A model generated the notes under the pieces. That model was not told the DNA's origin and did not search any database. It saw only the letters and a list, made by a program, of their open reading frames with translations. 64,000 nt of DNA from Caloramator quimbayensis (lineage in GTDB: Bacteria; Bacillota; Clostridia; Clostridiales; Caloramatoraceae): positions 220,942 through 284,941 of the forward strand of contig NZ_FUYH01000001.1 in the NCBI RefSeq assembly GCF_900167605.1. Direction: 5' to 3'. The translations under genes and the position numbers were made by a program. Below are positions 10,026-18,582 of this stretch, in pieces. Each line of letters begins with the position of its first letter. Position 1 is the first letter of the stretch.

Positions 10026-10074
10026 GATACCTCTATTATGATTATCTTGCAAACACAACCAAAAAGGAGGTATC
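10026..10074 (+). promoter_or_regulatory. Inverted repeat hiding the ISL3 transposase ribosome site
   Basis: GATACCTC (10026-10033) and GAGGTATC (10067-10074) are perfect complements. The right arm contains the AGGAGG ribosome site of the transposase at 10078. Only transcripts that enter from upstream carry both arms, so read-through mRNA would be poorly translated, a known device in IS elements. Confidence 0.7.
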
Positions 10075-10077
10075 AAA

Positions 10078-11283
10078 ATGACTTTAGATTTAAATTTTAT
10101 CCAAAGTCTGATTGGATTGCAAGATTTAGAGGTAACTTCTGCTAATGTAATTGATGGAATTGTTTATATTTATGCTGAGTCTAAACATAATTTTGCTGTA
10201 TGTCCTAAATGTAAGAAAATAACCCAAACTGTTCATGATTCAAGGCGTCAGCCTTATAAACACCTTCCTGTATGGGATAAGGAAACTATTATTATTCTTA
10301 CTAAAAAGCGTTATGTCTGCAGTTGTGATCCTGAACACCCCTTTGATGAATCCTTTAGTTTCATAAGGAGATATCAAAGGATTACTACCCCATATGAGAA
10401 GTATATATTTTCTCTAATGCTTAAAAGCACTGTGAAGAATGCTCATGAAATTACAGGCATCAGTGAAGCAACATGTCAGAGTATATACAACTTTTATGCA
10501 AATAGTATCTTAGAGAATAGGAACCCTGAGTCCCTCAGACTCCTTGGTATCGATGATATAGCTACAAAAAAGGGCCATAACTATGATACCGTTATATACA
10601 ACCATGAAACAGGCAACGTAGTTGCTGTAATTACTGGACGCAAGAAGGAGGATGTTATATCTTACCTTCATACCATCCCTATGGACGTAAGAGAAGGTAT
10701 TCAGGCGGTATCTATGGATATGAGCAGAGGATATTGCCATTCTGTATTAGAGTGTTTCCCTAATGCCAAACCAGTAATTGATCGTTTCCACATATCACAA
10801 CAACTTCATAAAAATGTAGATGATGCAAGAAAACACATTCAGAATCATATTAAGAAAAATAGTAAAAAGAACGAAGTATTTAAAATTCGCTGGGCTCTTC
10901 TTAAAAATGTAGAAGATCTCAAACATGATGAAGCCTTACGGCTAATATTATCCTGCACAAAATATGAGAAAATCTATGAACTCCACTATTTAAAGGAAGA
11001 GTTCAGGGAATTCTTTAATATTACATCAAAAGAAGATGCTATCGCATTCCACGAGTATTACAAAGACTTTGTTTATGAATACGATATTCCTGAACTAAAG
11101 ATATTTTGCAAAACCATAGATAACTGGATGCCATATATACTAAACTATTATGATTTTCCTATATCCAATGGTCCTACCGAAGGTAATAATCATAAGATTA
11201 AAAATATCAAAAGAAGAGCTTATGGATATAGGAACCATAATAATTTTGAACTTAGGGTGAAGATGGAATTTGAATGTGCTTAA
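10078..11283 (+). CDS. ISL3-family transposase
   Basis: 401 residues, full length for the family. An N-terminal zinc-finger region (CPKCKKI...CSCDPEHPF) is followed by a helix-turn-helix (ITGISEATCQSIYNFY). The ISL3-type DDE domain has GIDDIATKKGHNYDTV, SMDMSRGYCHSV, DRFHISQQLHK and the C-terminal NGPTEGNNHKIKNIKRRAYGYRN. It appears intact with an AAGGAGG site. It lies opposite to the glycan genes and next to an IS3 remnant, between the lipoprotein and the bifunctional glycosyltransferase. The terminal repeats of the element could not be assigned with confidence. Confidence 0.95.
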   Translation: MTLDLNFIQSLIGLQDLEVTSANVIDGIVYIYAESKHNFAVCPKCKKITQTVHDSRRQPYKHLPVWDKETIIILTKKRYVCSCDPEHPFDESFSFIRRYQRITTPYEKYIFSLMLKSTVKNAHEITGISEATCQSIYNFYANSILENRNPESLRLLGIDDIATKKGHNYDTVIYNHETGNVVAVITGRKKEDVISYLHTIPMDVREGIQAVSMDMSRGYCHSVLECFPNAKPVIDRFHISQQLHKNVDDARKHIQNHIKKNSKKNEVFKIRWALLKNVEDLKHDEALRLILSCTKYEKIYELHYLKEEFREFFNITSKEDAIAFHEYYKDFVYEYDIPELKIFCKTIDNWMPYILNYYDFPISNGPTEGNNHKIKNIKRRAYGYRNHNNFELRVKMEFECA

Positions 11284-11431
11284 AATCTTAAGTTTAACTA
11301 TACAGGGGTAGTCTAAACACGTCGCTTTACTTAAAAATCCTGTAAAGGTATATTATTAAACTTTATACATTATCATGCATCATAGGTTAATTCATACTTC
11401 CTTACTATGGAAAAATACTTGAATATTTTTC

Positions 11432-11945
11432 CTAAGGCTTTTGTCTGGACGGGGTAGGTGTACTACCTATCACAAAATTCATTGTTGAATCTTTTTTATT
11501 ATCATTATATATTTTAAGAATTTCTTCTTTTAATCTTTTATTCTCAATACTTCTTTTACTTTTAACTTGGTTAAGGCTTTTGTAATAAGAACTTCTTGAA
11601 ACTTTTAGCAGTTTACACATTAGCTTAACATCATGTTTGTCCTTATTATCATCTATGAATTTAAAGATAAAATCTACTTTTTTGCGAATATGGCCATGGC
11701 TTTTTTTAGTATTTCATTTTCCTCCTTAATTCTTGCCATCTCCTGCTTTAATGCTTTATATTCTTTCATAGTTACAATTTAACCTTCATCAATAACAACA
11801 GGCCTTAAGTTTTTTATCCAACCGTTAACAGTAGATTTTGAAATGCCATATTCGCTACTGAACTCTGATAAACTTTTTCCTGAATTATATAGCTCTACTA
11901 TTGTATCTTTAAATTCATCGGTATATTTCCTTTGATTTCTTGCCA
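11432..11945 (-). pseudogene. Remnant of an IS3-family element (orfA with stop, orfB truncated)
   Basis: From ATG at 11945 the minus strand encodes a Tnp_HTH_1-type orfA (MARNQRKYTDEFKDTIVELY...KSTVNGWIKNLRP). It is cut by a TAA at the point where a GAA codon is expected; the frame then continues as MKEYKALKQEMARIKEENEILKKAMAIFAKK. orfB begins with FKFIDDNKDKHDVKLMCKLLKVSRSSYYK (HTH_21) but is lost after about 70 residues, where the sequence changes character near 11480. The integrase domain with the DDE residues is absent. It cannot be active. Confidence 0.85.
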
Positions 11946-11995
11946 TTTTGTAGACACATCCTCTCTCTAATTTTATTTTAATTTGTTCGAGTTAA

Positions 11996-12010
11996 TATGT
12001 CTACAAAATT
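11996..12010. repeat. Probable terminal inverted repeat of the IS3 remnant
   Basis: TATGTCTACAAAATT, about 50 bp upstream of the orfA start on its coding side, resembles IS3-type ends (TGTAGACA-like). An inverted TTTTGTAGACA also overlaps the orfA start at 11946. The opposite end of the element is not recognisable. Confidence 0.4.
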
Positions 12011-12140
12011 ATACTAACAACTATATTTAAGCTTTTCATATTATTAACACTATCCATTAATAACAAAATCGTGAAAAACTCTCTAATTTGATAAAATTAT
12101 TATAAAAAAACTAAAATAAATTACAAACTTATACATTCAC

Positions 12141-14744
12141 CTAGTATTCATATATATCTCCTACCCATACTTCCACATCATTAGAACATATATTTTTATC
12201 CCCTGATACCTCTATTTTAAAATAATGTTTAATATTTTCATCATTCTTAATTTCATAATAATAATCATAATCTATATCTTTATTATATAAGTCAAGTATT
12301 TCTAATTTTTCATTATCTTTATAAATATTAACAATTCCCGACCAACCATGTTTCAAAAATCGTATTTTAATTGTTTTTTCTGATGAAAATTCAATAGAAT
12401 CACCTTTATTTGAACTCATCAAAACATCTGTATCCCCCCACTGTTGAAGTTTAGTATGACTCCAACCTATGATTTTTAAATCTTCACTTTTTAATTTATA
12501 AGGCTGCTTTCTCATTAATATATCTTCAATACTTTCTTTAATTTTGCTTACATTACAATATTGTTGTGAAAATCTATAAATAACATCTTTATAAAACTCT
12601 ATTGAATCATCTAACATATTATTAATAGTAAATAATTCATTAAATCTTTGATATCCTTTTTGTCCCATTTCTTTTCTTTTATTTTCATCATTAATAAGTA
12701 TATTCAACTTGTCGAGTAAATCATTTGATGAATTTACATCTACTAAATATCCATTCTCTCCATTTACTATTATCTCTTTCATACCTCCAACATTTCCACC
12801 AATTACAGGTTTGCCAACCCTCATTGCTTCCAAAAAAATAATCCCAAAAGATTCATATAAAGACGGCGAAATAAATATATCACAATTTCTATATTCATTC
12901 TTAAGAATTTCTGAATTCACTTTACCTAAAAACTCAACATTATTTATTATATTTTTATTTTTATTTGTAGCATAAAAAATTTCCTTATATGTTTTCCCAT
13001 TCTCTGCAACTATACTGTCATCTCCAATAAATTTAAATCTAACATTTTTATGCTTTTCTAATATTTCAGGTATTATTTCTAATATTAGATGAATACCTTT
13101 TCTTCTTTCTAATCTTCCTACGAATAGCACAGTAATAAAATTATTATTAACCTTATTTTTATTTTTTTCAATATCTCTATCTATTCCCAAATAAATTTTT
13201 CTAACAAATTTATCATCAAAGTCTATATTATATAACTCTGATATTGTCTTTTTTATATTTTCACTTATCGCTATTATACCAGAAGACATCTCTATAAGCT
13301 TCTTTTCAAACTTTGATGCTAATGCAAAATCATCATTCATATTCCATTTTTGCGTCTCAATCACCTTAAGTAAAGGCGTCTGCAATCTGGTTACAACGGG
13401 AATATTTATTAATTTTGCTGGTATGATTCCTTCAAAATCCCATAGTGGCGATTCTATAATATCAAAATCATATTTTTTATTTAACTCATATATAGTTTTA
13501 TATAACAAGTAGCTATAATTAATATTTTTAGCAGTAATATTATAATCTTGTAATTCTAAAAATTTAATCTTAATATCATCTTCTTTTACCGTATGAATAT
13601 ATATATCATTATAAAGTTTCGTTTCATATTTTTGACCACTTGTTATAATATGCACCGTATGCCCTTTATCTTTATACCCTAAAGCTAATTGCTTAGAATA
13701 AGTAGCTACTCCTCCATACGAAACCATTGGATTATCTTTACATAATAAGCAAATATTTAATCTGTCCTTTTTTATGCTTATTTTAATTGGATCATATTTT
13801 ACAAAATCTGAATCTGGTGATAAATCTTTTGCTAACTGTCTTTCAGTATTTAATCCATCTATCATACCTTGAGAAAATCCTTTTTCCCACATATCCATAA
13901 ATGATGAATATTCTTCTTTAGTTATAACTTTACTATTATACCATTTTCTAAAATTATTTTTCCATTTTTCAGCTGTCTTCTTAACTTGTTTCTTTCTTAC
14001 ATCCAAGTTAAAATAGCCCTCTGAATTTTTCAATCCAAAATATACAGTATTTTTTACTATTGGATACCAATTAAGCTTATATTGAGTTGTTCTTATATGG
14101 CTTTTAGCAAACTCATGATGTATATATGCATTTGGATGATGAAGAATTTTATATCCAGCCCTTATAAGCCTTACTGCAACATCACTTTCATCGTGATAAT
14201 ATTCATAATATTCGTCAAATCCGCCAACTTTTTCTAATGCTTTTCTGCTAAATGTTGCATTAGTCCCCATCATTATATTGAATATTTCGCCATTAGGATC
14301 ATTAAACTCTCTTGACACGCTCCTTAACGGTTCAGTTTCACCCCACAAATTTATTGTTCCATTAGTAAATTGAAAATGAGTTGCACCTGGTCCATAAACT
14401 TTCCCACCAACTCCTCCAACAGTATCATCTTCATAATACGATATAATATCATTTAACCAATATGGATCTGGAATTGCATCATCATCAATAAACGCTATTA
14501 TGTCGCCAGACGATGCTCTTATACCTATATTTCTTGAAACAGATAAATTCCTAATATTATTATTTCTAATCTTTATACAATGTTTATACAACTGTAAAAT
14601 TTCTCTTGTTTCATCAGTTGAAGGTCCATTAACTACTATTACTTCAAAATTTTTATATTTTAAATTTGAAAGAGATTCTAATGTTTTTACTATAAATGAT
14701 CCTCTATTATATGTACAAATTACAATAGAAACCTTTTTTCCCAT
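12141..14744 (-). CDS. Bifunctional glycosyltransferase (GT2 + GT4) with C-terminal accessory domain
   Basis: 867 residues with three parts. Residues 1-240 are a GT2 (GT-A) domain: VSIVICTYNRGSF, DDD at 87-89 in FIDDDAIPDP, then GGFDEYYEYYHDESDVAVRL. Residues about 330-730 are a GT4 (GT-B) domain: NPMVSYGGVATYSKQLA, VGRLERRKG, and FISPSLYESFGIIFLEAMRVGKPVIGG with the Glu pair. Residues about 750-867 match the lipoprotein at 9452 (FLKHGWSG, ILDLY, IYEY end). Fusing two transferases suggests processive addition of a disaccharide or of two linkages, as in S-layer and O-antigen polymerising enzymes. The start follows AGAGAGG. The C-terminal domain may hold the growing glycan (inference). Confidence 0.88.
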   Translation of the reverse strand: MGKKVSIVICTYNRGSFIVKTLESLSNLKYKNFEVIVVNGPSTDETREILQLYKHCIKIRNNNIRNLSVSRNIGIRASSGDIIAFIDDDAIPDPYWLNDIISYYEDDTVGGVGGKVYGPGATHFQFTNGTINLWGETEPLRSVSREFNDPNGEIFNIMMGTNATFSRKALEKVGGFDEYYEYYHDESDVAVRLIRAGYKILHHPNAYIHHEFAKSHIRTTQYKLNWYPIVKNTVYFGLKNSEGYFNLDVRKKQVKKTAEKWKNNFRKWYNSKVITKEEYSSFMDMWEKGFSQGMIDGLNTERQLAKDLSPDSDFVKYDPIKISIKKDRLNICLLCKDNPMVSYGGVATYSKQLALGYKDKGHTVHIITSGQKYETKLYNDIYIHTVKEDDIKIKFLELQDYNITAKNINYSYLLYKTIYELNKKYDFDIIESPLWDFEGIIPAKLINIPVVTRLQTPLLKVIETQKWNMNDDFALASKFEKKLIEMSSGIIAISENIKKTISELYNIDFDDKFVRKIYLGIDRDIEKNKNKVNNNFITVLFVGRLERRKGIHLILEIIPEILEKHKNVRFKFIGDDSIVAENGKTYKEIFYATNKNKNIINNVEFLGKVNSEILKNEYRNCDIFISPSLYESFGIIFLEAMRVGKPVIGGNVGGMKEIIVNGENGYLVDVNSSNDLLDKLNILINDENKRKEMGQKGYQRFNELFTINNMLDDSIEFYKDVIYRFSQQYCNVSKIKESIEDILMRKQPYKLKSEDLKIIGWSHTKLQQWGDTDVLMSSNKGDSIEFSSEKTIKIRFLKHGWSGIVNIYKDNEKLEILDLYNKDIDYDYYYEIKNDENIKHYFKIEVSGDKNICSNDVEVWVGDIYEY

Positions 14745-14756
14745 ATAACACCTCTC

Positions 14757-15827
14757 TTAATAATTGTATTTTCTTATTATATTTGTAATTTTTAAGAATA
14801 TATTCTTTGTATCAAATTCTAATACCCTATTTCTTTGTGCTAATATTATTGCATCCTTTAAGTCATTATCATTTAAGATTTTATCACATAATTTAGCAAT
14901 AACTTCATGTTTTTTCTCATTTACAAGTATACCAGCATTACCCATTGTATATTTAACAGCACCACTATTAAAAGCAATTGTAGGTATTCCATAAAACATA
15001 CTTTCAATAATAGGAACACAAAAGCCTTCATGCTCACTCATTGTAATAAATATATTTGCTAATTTATAATAAGTATATAAATCTTCATCAGATACTTTTC
15101 CTGTAAAAAATATATTTCTTTTACATAATAATAAATCAATATATTTTTTTAACTCATTATAATAATCTAAATAATTATCAAAATTACCAACTAAAAATAA
15201 TCTAGAATTTCTATTTATATTTTTATAATAGTATTCAAAAATTGTTATTACATCCTCAATTTTTTTATTTGGAGCTATACGACCAACATATAAAAAATTA
15301 ATATATCTACTATCTGCATAATTAGAAAATAAAACTTTATTTGTTTTATCCAGAGAAATTAAATCAAAATTAAATACAATTGGAATTACATCAATTTTTT
15401 TTTCATCCATTCCCAAATCTATTAAATCTAATTTATTATATTCCGAATCCGCTATTGCTCCATCAAAGCGATTGATATTTTCTTTTAATTGATTAAGTCC
15501 CATCTGACATAAATTGAAAAATTGTTTATTATTCTTAAAAAAATGCGGAGGAGTAATATTATGATAAACTAAAATTTTTTTACTTCTTAATTTTATAATT
15601 TGGTTAAATATATCACTTTTGCCGGAAAAATGGTAAAAAACAATGTCATTATTTTTTACATCTAATTTTTCTATAGGGTTATAATATTTATGTACTTTTT
15701 GATGAAACCACTTGCTATATATTAAAGAATTATATCCTGCTTCTTCTAATAATTCTTTCAAGTTAATTACACTATTACTAACAGCATCCCCATAGTCAAT
15801 TGCATCCATTGCTTGGTGTACATTCAT
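14757..15827 (-). CDS. GT4-family glycosyltransferase
   Basis: 356 residues. A degenerate N-terminal half (NVHQAMDAIDYGDAVSNSV) is followed by a typical GT4 donor half with YVGRIAPNKKIEDVI and MSEHEGFCVPIIESMFYGIPTIAF, containing the Glu pair. The sequence is richer in Lys, Asn and Ile than the other transferases of the locus. The ATG has AAGGAGG. It lies 13 bp before the bifunctional glycosyltransferase. The IS6/IS240-like element has inserted directly upstream and may separate it from the operon promoter. Specificity unknown. Confidence 0.87.
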   Translation of the reverse strand: MNVHQAMDAIDYGDAVSNSVINLKELLEEAGYNSLIYSKWFHQKVHKYYNPIEKLDVKNNDIVFYHFSGKSDIFNQIIKLRSKKILVYHNITPPHFFKNNKQFFNLCQMGLNQLKENINRFDGAIADSEYNKLDLIDLGMDEKKIDVIPIVFNFDLISLDKTNKVLFSNYADSRYINFLYVGRIAPNKKIEDVITIFEYYYKNINRNSRLFLVGNFDNYLDYYNELKKYIDLLLCKRNIFFTGKVSDEDLYTYYKLANIFITMSEHEGFCVPIIESMFYGIPTIAFNSGAVKYTMGNAGILVNEKKHEVIAKLCDKILNDNDLKDAIILAQRNRVLEFDTKNIFLKITNIIRKYNY

Positions 15828-15877
15828 ATTTGTCCTCCTTCTAATATATATAGTTTTGTTAAGTTATATGATATTTG

Positions 15878-15947
15878 AATTTCATCTCCCCTTTGAGTTA
15901 TCTTATATATTGCAAAAGTAAAATACCTCCGAAGGAGAGATGAAATT
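15878..15947 (+). promoter_or_regulatory. Inverted repeat hiding the IS6-like transposase ribosome site
   Basis: AATTTCATCTC (15878-15888) is complementary to GAGATGAAATT at 15937-15947, which contains part of the GGAGAG ribosome site and ends next to the ATG at 15948. The same logic occurs in the ISL3 element at 10026. It should limit translation from read-through transcripts. Confidence 0.65.
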
Positions 15948-16988
15948 ATGTGCAAATCATTGAATAAAATTTCATGCCCAAGATGCCATAGTCAGAATCT
16001 TTATCGCTTTGGTAAAGACAAAGCAGGTAATCAAAAATATCAATGTAAAGATTGTAGACGTCAGTTCACTCTTGAAGATTGTAAGGGTAAGAAAAATCGT
16101 ATATTGAGAGGATATCCTCGATGTCCTGTTTGTGGAAGTGGTACTTATTTGCACCATGATTATGAGTACTATTCCCATTACACTTGTAACTCTAAAAAAT
16201 GTGGTCATTCTATTTATGTTGCAAAACCTATTAATATCCCCTCTGCATCTTGTGAATTAATTAATGGAAAGACAGATTTTAAAAGAATGAGATTCCCCTT
16301 ATTTTTAATTCTTACTGCACTTAACCTCTATTATCTAAATGCTTCTTCAACCAGAAGAATAGCTCAATTCTTTAAAATAACCTACAATGTCAAAGTTTCT
16401 CATGTAACTATTGCATCTTGGTGCAAAAAATTCGCTCCAATTTTTCTAAGCATAGCTAATAAACTTACTAAAAATCTTGATTTAAGTGCCTCTGATGAAT
16501 GGCATGCCGACGAAACTGTCGTTTTCATTAATGGTAAGAAACATTATCTTTGGTTAATCATAGATTCAGAAAATAGAATGGTTCTTGGTTTTAATTTATC
16601 TCCTTCAAGAGATGCTTCTCAAGCTTTTGCTTTGTTTAAATCTGCAAGTAAATTTGGATGCCCATCAGCTATCGTGACCGATAGATTAGGCTCATATAAT
16701 CTTGCTACTAAAACTATTTTTAATACTTCAAAACACATAAAAGTTCAATCATTTAAAGACGATATATCCAACAACTTGATAGAAGCTTTTAATGATACAT
16801 TTAAAGACTGGTATAAACGTAAAAGAGGTTTTAAATCATTTGAGAGTGCAAACACGCTAATAACAATGTTCATTTTCCATTATAATTTTTTAAGACCTCA
16901 CTATTCTTTAAACAATCTAATTCCTGTACAAGTTGCTTGTATTTTAGATGATGAAAAAAATATTAATAAATATCTTCTATCTGCTTAA
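15948..16988 (+). CDS. IS6/IS240-like DDE transposase with zinc ribbons
   Basis: 346 residues. Two N-terminal zinc-binding segments (CPRCHSQNL...CKDCRRQF and CPVCGSG...CNSKKCGHS) and a helix-turn-helix lie before a DDE domain of the IS240 type. The acidic residues sit in DEWHADETVVF, IVTDRLGSY and LIEAFNDTFKDWYKR. It appears intact. It is inserted between the methyltransferase gene and a glycosyltransferase gene, opposite to both. A family other than IS6 with an IS240-like catalytic domain is possible. Confidence 0.88.
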   Translation: MCKSLNKISCPRCHSQNLYRFGKDKAGNQKYQCKDCRRQFTLEDCKGKKNRILRGYPRCPVCGSGTYLHHDYEYYSHYTCNSKKCGHSIYVAKPINIPSASCELINGKTDFKRMRFPLFLILTALNLYYLNASSTRRIAQFFKITYNVKVSHVTIASWCKKFAPIFLSIANKLTKNLDLSASDEWHADETVVFINGKKHYLWLIIDSENRMVLGFNLSPSRDASQAFALFKSASKFGCPSAIVTDRLGSYNLATKTIFNTSKHIKVQSFKDDISNNLIEAFNDTFKDWYKRKRGFKSFESANTLITMFIFHYNFLRPHYSLNNLIPVQVACILDDEKNINKYLLSA

Positions 16989-17018
16989 TTATTGAAATAA
17001 AGTATATACTCTCAACAC

Positions 17019-17045
17019 ACCTACATTTTTAAGTTTTAAGTAGGT
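17019..17045 (+). terminator. Stem-loop at the 3' side of the IS6-like element
   Basis: CACCTAC and GTAGGTG flank a short A/T-rich loop 30 bp after the transposase stop. A T-rich tract (CTTTTTTTC) follows about 15 bp later. Probably the transposase terminator or an end structure of the element. Confidence 0.5.
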
Positions 17046-17188
17046 GCCTTCTGCATGCCTTTTTTTCATAACTCCAGTATGATTAAACTTCATTAATTGA
17101 AATTAACTAAAAAACTGTGCAATTTTGTGTAATTATAAGAATATCTACGCTATTTTTCATATTTATTTAACACAATCATATATATTAA

Positions 17189-18565
17189 TCATTTTATTGC
17201 TATTATTTCCATCTCATAGCACATCCCATTTAGTCTTTTTTCATCAATAATCTTTATTTGAGAAAATCCTACTTCAATTAATAATTTTGATAATGATTCT
17301 ACACTAAACATAGTGTAATGATAATTTTCTTCATATTCTTGTCCTCCTAAAATGACCTCAGATAAAGTATTAAAATCTATTTCTTTATCATTAAATCTAT
17401 TAATCATTTCTTCAATATTAGGTGTAATTATCCTTAAAAAACCATCTTTGCATAAAAGATTATACCAGTAAGGTAAAATCGTCTGCTTTAAATCCATTTT
17501 TGTAAAATGTTCAATTAAATGAGAGCTATATATTTCAAAAATCGTATTGTTGTTAAACGGTAAATTTGTTATATCCGCAATTATATCTACCGTAGGCAAT
17601 TCTCTCTTATCAATATTTATATATTCATTATTGTCTGTCATTCCCACACCAAGCTGTAATTTTAATTTTCCTTTCATGATTTTTAATTTATTGCTAAAAC
17701 TTATATAATTTGCAATTTTGGGTACAATTACTTTTTTATTATTTTGTTTAACATTTTTTGAAACTTCATAGAATAGCTCTTTTCTTAAATTCATAAAATT
17801 ATATTCATAATCCTCTATTCTCTTACTGATTAATGCTAACCACTTTTCTTGATTCAAAATACGTGTATCTAAAGTATTTATTATATTATATATCTCTTTA
17901 TCTTTATTATTATTTTTATTACTAATAGCCTCAAATATTTGTCGATTTATTTCAACATTCTTTATATATTCAAGTTCATTCTTCACGTTTAATCTATCAT
18001 TTTCGCATATATTTATTAACTCTTTATATTTGTTCAAAATATCATCAAATTGTTGCCCTATTTTTATATTTCTATCATTATCTTTCTGTAAAAAGTCTAT
18101 ATTATTTTTTATATATTCAAGTTCATTCTTCACGTTTAATCTATCATTTTCATATAAATCTATAATTTCCTTAATTTTATTTATTATAATATTTAATAAA
18201 TTCACTATACTTCGATTAAACTTTATTTGTATTCTTGTATGAAATCTTATAGAAGTATTAACAATTTTTTTTAACCACTTCAATCTCGTAATTTTTTCTA
18301 TATAATCAGACTCAATAGATTCATTAGCCTCGTTAATAAAAAAATTAATATTGGGATCATTAAAAATATTTTTTATATTATCAGCATCATAAATACTTTC
18401 AATATTTTCTTTATTATTATTTATATTAACAGTTAGTGAATTGATTACCTTTTGTGTAAGCTCATCATCTGAATTAATTGTTAAGATTTTATTCGTATTT
18501 TTTTTATTTGGGAATTCAATATTTTCGATTTTACTTAAAACATAATTCTCATCAATTTTGTTCAT
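17189..18565 (-). CDS. Coiled-coil protein with C-terminal SAM methyltransferase domain
   Basis: 458 residues from ATG 18565, which has a GGAGGAG site; the longer ORF from 18595 lacks one. Residues about 90-290 are predicted coiled coil, with a 17-residue block (ENDRLNVKNELEYIKN) present twice. The C-terminal ~170 residues are a class I SAM methyltransferase: LQLGVGM, NIDKRELPTVDIIADITNLPF, HLIEHF, DGFLRIITPN. The layout recalls WbdD/WsaE-like proteins that cap the non-reducing end of a glycan and set its length through a coiled coil, whose cap is read by the Wzt C-terminal domain. The gene directly follows wzt and wzm. The function is inference; the domains are clear. Confidence 0.8.
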   Translation of the reverse strand: MNKIDENYVLSKIENIEFPNKKNTNKILTINSDDELTQKVINSLTVNINNNKENIESIYDADNIKNIFNDPNINFFINEANESIESDYIEKITRLKWLKKIVNTSIRFHTRIQIKFNRSIVNLLNIIINKIKEIIDLYENDRLNVKNELEYIKNNIDFLQKDNDRNIKIGQQFDDILNKYKELINICENDRLNVKNELEYIKNVEINRQIFEAISNKNNNKDKEIYNIINTLDTRILNQEKWLALISKRIEDYEYNFMNLRKELFYEVSKNVKQNNKKVIVPKIANYISFSNKLKIMKGKLKLQLGVGMTDNNEYINIDKRELPTVDIIADITNLPFNNNTIFEIYSSHLIEHFTKMDLKQTILPYWYNLLCKDGFLRIITPNIEEMINRFNDKEIDFNTLSEVILGGQEYEENYHYTMFSVESLSKLLIEVGFSQIKIIDEKRLNGMCYEMEIIAIK

Positions 18566-18582
18566 TTTTTCTCCTCCAAATA

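Noticed and set aside
9956..11430. Exact terminal inverted repeats of the ISL3 element
   Set aside because: I compared both flanks and found no convincing complementary ends, so element borders are not claimed.
17960..18160. A CRISPR-like repeat pair
   Set aside because: Only two copies, inside a coding frame, explained by duplicated coiled-coil codons. No CRISPR array or cas gene was found in the window.
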